From Bretschneidera sinensis (lineage: Eukaryota; Streptophyta; Magnoliopsida; Brassicales; Akaniaceae): a stretch of DNA of 64,000 nucleotides. Position 1 is the stretch's first letter; every line of letters starts with the position of its first letter. Location of the stretch: NCBI GenBank assembly GCA_023935145.1, contig CM043698.1, positions 21,083,001 to 21,147,000 on the forward strand, in the 5' to 3' direction. Positions 56,662 through 64,000 of this stretch are shown piece after piece. A model generated the notes under the pieces. It saw only the letters and a program-made list of their open reading frames with translations. It had not been told where the DNA came from and searched no databases. The translations under genes were made by a program, and so were the position numbers.

Positions 56662-57519
56662 ATTAACCGGGAAGGCAGTCGGTCTGATGAGAATAAAAGA
56701 ACCGGGAGGGCAGCCGGTCTAAGATAATAATAACCTGTCGACAGGTGGGAAAACGTTCCCATCATAATCATTCATGCATTTGCATCTGTTTTAATTATCG
56801 TTGCATTATTTGAAATGCTGAGATGTGGTATATTATTTGTGAACTAAATTATAGATGGCCGGTCTCAAAAAAAAAAAACAGCTATAATGATGAGATTTTC
56901 GAGATGCTGAGATGTGATACTTTTTGTGAATTTAATTATAGAAGGTTGAGTTTCATACAAAAAGATAGTGATAAGACTTATCTAAATGATTGACTTTTTG
57001 ATATGAACCTCATTACGAGGTAATTAGGAAATAATTGATAGCCTTAAGGTGAACCAATGATTGAGAAGAAGAGATTGATAGTAGAAAGTTGTCATCAGGT
57101 TATGCGAAAAATAAATTTTAATATTAAAGGATTATTGATGGAATTTGGAATACTTCCAGTAAATTTAATTCGCTGAGCTTGTGAAGCTCACTCCTCACTG
57201 TTCAATAATTTCAGGTAGCAGTCAAGATAAATAGTCTGGTGGGTTAAGAATCAGTCGAGATCTTTTTCTGTAAGCCAAGTACGTGTTAATATCCTCAGAC
57301 AATCGAGTTAAAGACTTGTAAAAATTTTATTGTAAATATTCATGCATTTATGTATTTTATGTTTAAGTGAATATTAGATTTGTTTACCTCTCCTGTTAAA
57401 AGAAAAAAAAAATCTGGTAGTATTATATTTATTGTTGCATATATGTGTCGTGCTTGGATTTTCAAAATGTGATGACACCGTCCAGGGGTGGCCAACCTGG
57501 GATGGGTCGTTACAATTTT

Positions 57520-57531
57520 TGGTATCAGAGC
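57520..57531 (+). promoter_or_regulatory. Primer-binding site of the first internal region
   Basis: TGGTATCAGAGC, complementary to initiator-Met tRNA, five bases after the LTR end. Confidence 0.9.
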
Positions 57532-57603
57532 ATTAGGTTTTAAGATTCTGTAGACTGCATGAGAACCTAAAAAGTGGAAGATCTAAATAAATAATATTCT
57601 TAA

Positions 57604-59391
57604 ATGCAGAGTCTGAGGATGACATGTGGTCGTGCGAGAACTAGAGGTAGAGTTCAAAATCAGAGGGGACGTGATAGACCCCCAATTTTTAGGAAGACTG
57701 AAGTAGAGGAAGAAGTCGAGTCGGTGGTTCCCGCAAGGGAACATGGTGATAGTGCAGCTGGTACGAGTAGAGTTGGGGAAGTATCTAAAAGTAGAAATGA
57801 TGAATTGCAAGATGCTCTTAACCGTGCTTTAGAGAGAATTAATGCAGCCGAAGAACGGGCTGCTAATTTGCAAAGAAGATTAGAGAAAAGGAATAGAAGA
57901 GAACCAGAGGTAGTGAGGCAAGAGGTTCCTGATGGAGAGGTATTTGTAAATGAAATGCAAGGGGATTGTTTTGTGAGGTTTCTTAAGTTTAAACCTCAGT
58001 CATTTAAAGGATCTGTAAATTCGGTGGAAGCTGAACAGTGGATTGAGCATGTGGAGAAATATTTTGAGGTCTTACCGGTGTCTGATAAACAGAAGGTTGC
58101 ATTTGCTTCGTTTATGCTGGAGGGTGAGGCTTCTCAATGGTGGAAGGATATTTTGCCCAGAATGAGTACACGAATAGATCAACCTTTGACTTGGAATAAA
58201 TTTAAGGATGAATTCTTTGCAAAGTATTTTCCAGATTCTTTTCGGGCACAACAAGAAAGAGAATTTATCCACCTAAAACAGGGAAATTTATCGGCGGTTG
58301 AATATGATAGTAAATTTGTAGCCCTGTCAAGATTTGTACCCGAGTTCGTGAATACGGAGGAAATAAAATGCAAGAGATTTTTAGACGGATTACACTATGA
58401 AATTCGTTTTAAACTCTCTTACATGGGCATAGGAAATTATGTTGTACTGGTAGATAAAGCATTGCAGATTGAGAGAGATTTAATAGAGTTTAAAGGTAGG
58501 AGGGATTGGTTGAAGAGAACTAGATTTGAGGGATCTAGAGGTGGTAGCAGTATGGCTGTACAGGGTGGGAGACCACCCCAGAGGGGGCATTCTTTGTCAC
58601 AAGGAACGGTAGGGCAAACTCAGAGGCAAGCAAGATCTGTTACTTCAGTAGCTCAGAGTAATACCAGTGGGACCCCTCGATTTGGGAGACAGGCTATGGG
58701 GATTGGGAGTTATGTTAGAGGAATGAATATGCCACCAAGGGGAAATGGAAATCTGATTTATGATCGGGAGTCAAGGGTTTGCTTTAAATGTAATCAGATG
58801 GGGCATTTATCTCGGAACTGCCCTACACAAATATGCTTTGTATGTGGTGAGGGAGGACATGTTGCTGCAGATTATCCAGCGGGGAAGTCAGTTGAAGCAA
58901 GCATTGGAAGTTTCGGGAGAAAACCGATGGAGAGAGGCAGCGGATCAGGAAGTGTTCGGGGCAGAGGTCGAGGATCTGTAGCAGAGCGAGGACGTGACTG
59001 TCAGATTTATTCCAGAGATGGCAGAGTCTATGCATTGACCCAGCAGGATGCACAAGCCACTCCTGATGTTGTTATGGGTATGATATCTATCCTTGGTAGG
59101 GCTGCTAGATTATTGATTGATCCTGGTGCAACCCATTCTTTTGCATCTAGTAGTTATATGAAGTCTATTGATGTCAGTGCTAGTCCTTTGATGCATGCCA
59201 TTATTGTTGAGGTTCTTACTGGAGATAGGGTTATTATCAGAACAATTTATCAAAGTTGTGTGATTAATATTATTGACCGAGAATTTGAGGTTGATTTATT
59301 GCCTTTAGATATGATAGATTTTGATGTGATTCTAGGGATGAATTGGCTATCTGCATGTCATGCATGGGAAAGTTATAGCTTATGCATCTAG
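57604..59391 (+). CDS. Chromovirus gag-protease frame, ending at an internal deletion
   Basis: A 595-codon open frame. A Retrotrans_gag domain at about 140-250 includes [31 protein letters not shown] and [21 protein letters not shown] first CCHC knuckle, [14 protein letters not shown], is intact (about 393). The second, [15 protein letters not shown], lacks its last cysteine. An aspartic protease core, [10 protein letters not shown], stands near 503, and the frame continues to [13 protein letters not shown]. At about 59360 the sequence jumps to RNase H in another reading frame, so the last codons up to the stop at 59391 are foreign to the protease. Gag and protease could still be made; a pol polyprotein could not. 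Confidence 0.85.
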   Translation: MQSLRMTCGRARTRGRVQNQRGRDRPPIFRKTEVEEEVESVVPAREHGDSAAGTSRVGEVSKSRNDELQDALNRALERINAAEERAANLQRRLEKRNRREPEVVRQEVPDGEVFVNEMQGDCFVRFLKFKPQSFKGSVNSVEAEQWIEHVEKYFEVLPVSDKQKVAFASFMLEGEASQWWKDILPRMSTRIDQPLTWNKFKDEFFAKYFPDSFRAQQEREFIHLKQGNLSAVEYDSKFVALSRFVPEFVNTEEIKCKRFLDGLHYEIRFKLSYMGIGNYVVLVDKALQIERDLIEFKGRRDWLKRTRFEGSRGGSSMAVQGGRPPQRGHSLSQGTVGQTQRQARSVTSVAQSNTSGTPRFGRQAMGIGSYVRGMNMPPRGNGNLIYDRESRVCFKCNQMGHLSRNCPTQICFVCGEGGHVAADYPAGKSVEASIGSFGRKPMERGSGSGSVRGRGRGSVAERGRDCQIYSRDGRVYALTQQDAQATPDVVMGMISILGRAARLLIDPGATHSFASSSYMKSIDVSASPLMHAIIVEVLTGDRVIIRTIYQSCVINIIDREFEVDLLPLDMIDFDVILGMNWLSACHAWESYSLCI

Positions 59392-59806
59392 GCAACTGAA
59401 GAATCATGAGAGAAATTACCCGACCCATGATTTAGAATTGGCTGCCGTAGTCTTTGCTTTGAAGATTTGGAGACACCATTTATATGAAGCCAAGTGTGAA
59501 ATTTTTACTGATCATAAAAGTTTGACGCATTTACCAACCCATAAAGAGTTGAATTTAAGGCAGAGGAGATGGATGGAATTAATTTGTGATTATGATTGTA
59601 CAATTCATTATCATCCAGGAAAGGCTAATGTAGTAGCAGATGCATTGAGTAGAAAAACTACAGGGAAATTAGCTGCTTTTGGGAGTCATAATACTAGCCT
59701 GATGATAGAATTAAGAGGAATGAGGATGCAATTGAGTGTCAGTGATAAAGGAGCATTAATAGCAAATATGGTAGTTCAATCTCCTATTATTGATCGTTTA
59801 TTATAG
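59360..59806 (+). pseudogene. Chromovirus RNase H remnant
   Basis: Begins at the deletion junction with [20 protein letters not shown], then [31 protein letters not shown] and [15 protein letters not shown]. These are the RNase H motifs of Ty3/gypsy pol. The whole reverse transcriptase domain, which normally lies between protease and this part, is missing. The frame ends at an in-frame TAG (59804-59806) before integrase. Confidence 0.88.
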
Positions 59807-60400
59807 CTACAGAGTAAAAATGAGAGAATAGAGAAAATCAGGCAGGAGGTGTTGAGCGGGAAACCAACCGAGTTTAGAATCAGAAAAGATGGTATGGTAG
59901 TATCGGGACAAAGAATTTGTGTTCCCAATGATGAAGAGATGAGAAAAGAAATACTAAAGGAGGCTCATGATTCGATATATTTCATGCACCCGGGAAATAA
60001 TAAGATGTACAGGGGGCTAAAACAGAATTATTGGTGGTCAGGGATGAAGAGGGATGTAGCAGAATACATTGCTAGATGTTTGACTTGTCAACAGGTAAAA
60101 TCTGAGAATAGGCATCCAGCAGGTTTATTACAACCTCTTCCGATACCTGAGTGGCCATGGGAAAATGTAAGTATGGATTTTGTCTCTGGTTTTCCCCGTA
60201 CCCAGAGAGGGCATGATGCTGTGTGGGTTATAGTGGATAGACTTTCTAAATCTTCACATTTTCTTCCTATTAAAACTACCTGAAGTCCAGAAAAGTTGGC
60301 TGAGTTGTATGTGGCAGAGATAGTGAAATTACATGGAGTGCCCTTGACTATTGTGTCTGATAGAGATTCTAGATTTACTTCTAGATTTTGGAGGGGTTTT
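59807..60400 (+). pseudogene. Chromovirus integrase, zinc-binding and core part, with stops
   Basis: Same frame as the RNase H after the TAG. The HHCC zinc-binding segment is visible (HDSIYFMHPGNNKMYRGL, CLTCQQVKSENRHPAG). The core follows with SMDFVSGFPRTQRGHDAVWV and VDRLSKSSHF. A TGA at 60281-60283 interrupts the core, and the motif with the second acidic residue ([14 protein letters not shown]) follows in frame up to about 60393. An indel then changes the frame before 60493. Confidence 0.82.
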
Positions 60401-60492
60401 TAAGAAGCTATGGGTACGCAATTACAGTTTAGTACAGTTTTCACCCACAAACAGATGGACAGACAGAGAGAATCATCATAATACTAGAAGAT

Positions 60493-61212
60493 ATGCTGAG
60501 GGCAAGTGTATTGAGCTTCTCAGTAAGCTGGGATGCTTACTTGCCTTTGATAGAGTTTGCATACAATAATCAGTATCAAACTAGTATTGGGATGGCACCC
60601 TTCGAAGCTTTGTATGGAAGGAGGTGTAGAACTCCAGTATGCTGGGAAGAAGTTGGAGAGAGAAAGATATATGGCCCAGAAATGATAGACTTGACTACTG
60701 AAAGAATCAAACTGCTTAGGGAGAATCTCAGAGCAGTTCAGAGCAGACATAAAGGATATGCTGACAAAAGAAGACGACCTCTTGAATTCCAAGTTGGTGA
60801 TTGGGTATTCTTGAAGATATCTCCGTGGAAGGGAGTGTTGAGATTTAAGAAGAAGGGAAAGTTGAGCCCGAGATTTATGGGGCCCTATGAGGTGATCGAA
60901 AGAATTGGACCCGTAGCATATCGTTTGAATTTGCCTCTGGAATTAAGGCAATTACATAATGTTTTTTATGTGTCACTACTGAGGAAGTACTTGCACGATG
61001 AGTCCCATGATATCACGAATCAAGCGATAGAAATTCAGAAGGACTTGACTATTATGCTAGCCCCAGTCAGAATCCTAGACAGAAAAGAGCAAGTCTTATG
61101 CAATAAAGTTATTCCTTTGATTCAAGTATTATGGCGCAATAAAGATGTTAAAGAAGTCACGTGGAAACATGAAGCAATAATGAGGAAGGATTATCCCCAA
61201 CTCTTTACTTGA
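60493..61212 (+). pseudogene. Chromovirus integrase C-terminal part with chromodomain
   Basis: An open frame of 239 codons. It covers AYLPLIEFAYNNQYQTSIGM, APFEALYGRRCRTPVCWEE, the GPY/F-type module (GKLSPRFMGPYEVIERIGPV) and a C-terminal chromodomain-like segment (PVRILDRKEQVLCNKVIPLI, QVLWRNKDVKEVTWKHE). A chromodomain at this place identifies a chromovirus. The long LTRs and the GGGGACGAAATTTTT motif after the stop fit the Tekay/Del clade. It is not in frame with the upstream integrase part. Confidence 0.88.
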
Positions 61213-61248
61213 TTTCAACAAGAAAATTTCGGGGACGAAATTTTTTTT

Positions 61249-61262
61249 AAGGTGGGTAGAAT
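61249..61262 (+). promoter_or_regulatory. Polypurine tract of the chromovirus
   Basis: AAGGTGGGTAGAAT immediately before the TGTAATATC start of the second LTR, the position used to prime plus-strand DNA. Confidence 0.75.
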
Positions 61263-61865
61263 TGTAATATCCGTATTTTAAAAAGTTGGGTAAGTGCATA
61301 TTTTTATCAATATGACAAAGAGTTAAATCCCTGAATGGCTGAATGAAGATTTCTGGGGACCAAGGTTGAAAAGTAATAAAAAAAAAATCAACTTGGAACA
61401 GTAACTCGGGGCAGCATACCTACTGCCACCGAGAGATATATTGGTTTTTGTTGTTTAATGGGAAGTGGAGAACAAAACATAATGATGATGTTTTTTTTTT
61501 TATCATTATGTTTGTTTGGTATCTCATGGAGACTATTGAAGGAGGGAGCTGCTGAAATTTGCAGCCAAGCTCTCCTATATAATGTGTACGAGAGGTTTAT
61601 GAAGGGAACACGAAAGAATTTTTGATTAGTTCCAAATATTTCATCTGTGTTCTTAAAACACTTGGGAATTTAAAGAAAGGTGGAAGGAACAATATTTTGA
61701 GAATATTTTCGAAAATATTTCGGGAAGCTATCAAAATAGCAGAAGGTAATAAGGTAATGTTATTTTATCATTTATGAAAGTTTCAGGAGGTTAAAATAGA
61801 AAATTTTCAAACTGTGTAGTTTATGGAGAAAAGAAGAAATAATAAGAAATTTAAATTCCAATATT

Positions 61866-61943
61866 ATGTCAGGCGTTGGTAGTCAACAATCGGGAGAAAA
61901 TTCGAGGAAGATCGGGAAAGGCAAAGAGGTGGCCCATGAGTAG
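61866..61943 (+). other. Small ORF (25 aa) in the second LTR
   Basis: Encodes the same peptide as 55792-55869, with only silent differences seen. Confidence 0.4.
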
Positions 61944-62595
61944 CTTTAAAGTGCTACGTGGTGAGTTGGATTTACTCTTAGTAGTCTAAATGAAAAATCA
62001 ATTATTTTGTGACAATATTAAGTTTAATTATTTAAGTATGCTTGGGTGATCGATGAAAAAGTGATTTATGGGAATTATAGAAAATTTGGTCTTGTAGAAA
62101 TATTTCTCGGTGAGAAGTAATATTTTTGAAAATTATAAGTTTATTTGAGGATAAAAAGCAATTAATAAATTATTGATGAGATATACCAGTGTTTTAACAC
62201 GAATTAGGACGAGATGAATTTTAGTGGATCTTGTTAAATTTTTATGGATGATTTAAGATGAATTTTAGTGGAATTTGACAATTCGGATGGACAATTTAAG
62301 ATGAAATTTAGTGGATCTGGTCAGACTTTAATGGATTATTTGATGTGATTTAGGAGGAGAAGAATCTTGTGGAAATTTTATAATTTGATAAAAATCTGGA
62401 TGATTGGATGTTAAATTTTAAAGAAACTTTGTTAGATAAAATTTGTGGATAATTAGGATAGTCAAATTAAGTGGTTGGAATCTTTATATTGTTTTTATAT
62501 TTATGTTTATATTGCTGTTTCATATCATTGTTCATGCACATATGCATTAAATAATATAACCGAAAGAACGGGGAAGGCAGCCGGTCTAATGAAAT

Positions 62596-62697
62596 AACCG
62601 TGACAGCCGATATATGCTGGGATGAAAAATAAAAACCGTGACAGTCGGTATATGCTGGGATGAAAAGTGAAAACCGTGACAGCCGATATATGCTGGA
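62596..62697 (+). repeat. Minisatellite in the second LTR, three units
   Basis: Same unit as 56522-56661, with one unit fewer and a few substitutions (CCGATATATGC in two units). Confidence 0.9.
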
Positions 62698-63555
62698 ATT
62701 AACCGGGAAGGCAGCCGGTCTGATGAGAATAAAAGAACCGGGAGGACAGCCGGTCTAAGATAATAATAACCTGTCGACAGGTGGGAAAACGTTCCCATCA
62801 TAATCATTCATGCATTTGCATCTGTTTTAATTATCGTTGCATTATTTGAAATGCTGAGATGTGGTATATTATTTGTGAACTAAATTATAGATGGCTGGTC
62901 TCAAAAAAAAAAAAGCAGCTATAATGATGAGATTTTCGAGATGCTGAGATGTGATACTTTTTGTGAATTTAATTATAGAAGGTTGAGTTTCATATAAAAA
63001 GACAGTGATAAGACTTATCTAAATGATGGACTTTTTGATATGAACCTCATTACGAGGTAATTAGGAAATAATTGATAGCCTTAAGGTGAACCAATGATTG
63101 AGAAGAAGAGATTGATAGTAGAAAGTTGTCATCAGGTTATGCGAAAAATAAATTTTAATATTAAAGGATTATTGATGGAATTCGGAATACTTCCAGTAAA
63201 TTTAATTCGCTGAGCTTGTGAAGCTCACTCCTCACTGTTCAATAATTTCAGGTAGCAGTCAAGATAATTAGTCTGGTGGGTTAAGAATCCGTCGAGATCT
63301 TTTTCTGTAAGCCAAGTACGTGTTAATATCCTCAGACAATCGAGTTAAAGACTTGTAAAAATTTTATTGTAAATATTCATGCATTTATGTATTTTATGTT
63401 TAAGTGAATATTAGATTTGTTTACCTCTCCTGTTAAAAGAAAAAAAAATCTGGTAGTATTATATTTATTGTTGCATATATGTGTCGTACTTGGATTTTCA
63501 AAATGTGATGACACCGTCCAGGGGTGGCCAACCTGGGATGGGTCGTTACAATTTT

Positions 63556-63567
63556 TGGTATCAGAGC
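63556..63567 (+). promoter_or_regulatory. Second primer-binding site, directly after the middle LTR
   Basis: TGGTATCAGAGC, five bases after the LTR end, exactly as at 57520-57531. A simple element would show flanking host DNA here. Confidence 0.92.
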
Positions 63568-63639
63568 ATTAGGTTTTAAGATTCTGTAGACTGCATGAGA
63601 ACCTAAAAAGTGGAATATCTAAATAAATAATATTCTTAA

Positions 63640-64000
63640 ATGCAGAGTCTGAGGATGACATGTGGTCGTGCGAGAACTAGAGGTAGAGTTCAAAATCAGA
63701 GGGGACGTGGTAGACCCCCAATTTTTAGGAGGACTGAAGTAGAGGAAGAAGTCGAGTCGGTGGTTCCCGCAAGGGAACATGGTGATAGTGCAGCTGGTAC
63801 GAGTAGAGTTGGGGAAGTATCTAAAAGTAGAAATGATGAATTGTAAGATGCTCTTAACCGTGCTTTAGAGAGAATTAATGCAGCCGAAGAACGGGCTGCT
63901 AATTTGCAAAGAAGATTAGAGAAAAGGAATGGAAGAGAACCAGAGGTAGTGAGGCAAGAGGTTCCTGATGGAGAGGTATTTGTAAATGAAATGCAAGGGG
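63640..64000 (+). pseudogene. Second chromovirus gag, with an early stop, cut by the window edge
   Basis: The sequence follows 57604-57963 almost base for base ([15 protein letters not shown] start, [19 protein letters not shown]). A CAA-to-TAA change makes a stop at 63844-63846, after 68 codons. The frame is otherwise open after the stop to the edge of the window. Whether this copy also lacks reverse transcriptase cannot be seen. Confidence 0.9.

Larger units (their letters stand above)
55155..57514 (+). repeat. First LTR (2360 bp) of the Tekay/Del-like chromovirus
   Basis: Starts TGTAATATC and ends CGTTACA, so the ends form a TGTAA/TTACA inverted pair. A TATA element CTATATAAT lies at 55502-55510. 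Four 38-bp CCGTGACAGCCGGTATATGC units occupy 56522-56661. It differs from the second LTR by scattered substitutions, a roughly 23-base block present only here (about 55341-55363) and one more minisatellite unit. Confidence 0.93.
61263..63550 (+). repeat. Second (middle) LTR of the chromovirus array (2288 bp)
   Basis: Starts TGTAATATCC and ends CGTTACA. It is nearly identical to the first LTR apart from scattered substitutions, the missing block of about 23 bases, three instead of four minisatellite units and A-run length changes. It is the 3' LTR of the first internal region and at the same time stands as 5' LTR before a second internal region. Confidence 0.93.

Noticed and set aside
56451..56771. 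106-codon minus-strand frame with repeating IPAYTGCHG-like units
   Set aside because: It is the antisense reading of the LTR minisatellite. Its counterpart in the second LTR (62586-62807) is shorter because a unit is missing. No gene is supported.

Overview
This window is plant nuclear DNA, most likely from a eudicot. It is AT-rich. Its genes have GT-AG introns and plant-type domain architectures (BTB/POZ-MATH, plant RCC1-repeat protein, wall-associated receptor-like kinase). The space between them is filled with Ty1/copia and Ty3/gypsy retrotransposons, small inverted-repeat elements and microsatellites. I cannot name the species. I found no tRNA or rRNA gene and nothing bacterial.

Four protein-coding genes look real. 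(1) 4369-9071 (+): a four-exon BPM-type MATH-BTB protein of 406 aa, a substrate adaptor for CUL3 ubiquitin ligases. (2) 10307-10672 (-): a small protein of a plant-specific family with no known function. (3) 21803-35775 (+): an eleven-exon RCC1-repeat protein of 486 aa. Its introns 6 and 7 are swollen to about 4.1 and 5.1 kb by antisense retrotransposon remnants. (4) 49584-52135 (+): a three-exon WAKL-type receptor kinase of 639 aa. In genes 1, 3 and 4 the exon lengths sum exactly to an open frame.

Layout: 500-1950 is an old solo LTR of the same family as the young element at the right edge. 2-4 kb is intergenic DNA plus the BPM promoter. 4.4-9.1 kb is BPM. 9-21.5 kb is the small gene followed by gene-poor DNA with foldback and MITE-like elements. 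21.5-35.8 kb is the RCC1 gene. 37.8-41.1 kb is a TIR-like element carrying a fragment of a GT-2-like trihelix transcription-factor gene. 41.2-47.8 kb is a decayed copia element that holds a deletion derivative of the preceding TIR-like element. 47.9-49.4 kb is a repeat-bounded segment carrying a PPR gene fragment. 49.6-52.1 kb is WAKL. 52.9-64 kb is a nest: RNase H-like fragment, interrupted by a copia LTR element, whose gag is interrupted by a Tekay/Del-like chromovirus.

The most unusual structure is at the right edge. The chromovirus is arranged LTR - internal - LTR - internal, and the second LTR runs directly into a second primer-binding site and gag. The first internal region has lost its whole reverse transcriptase domain between protease and RNase H. 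The other striking observations are the trihelix-gene capture with its miniature relative, a small ORF conserved between old and young LTRs, and two copies of one foldback MITE family.
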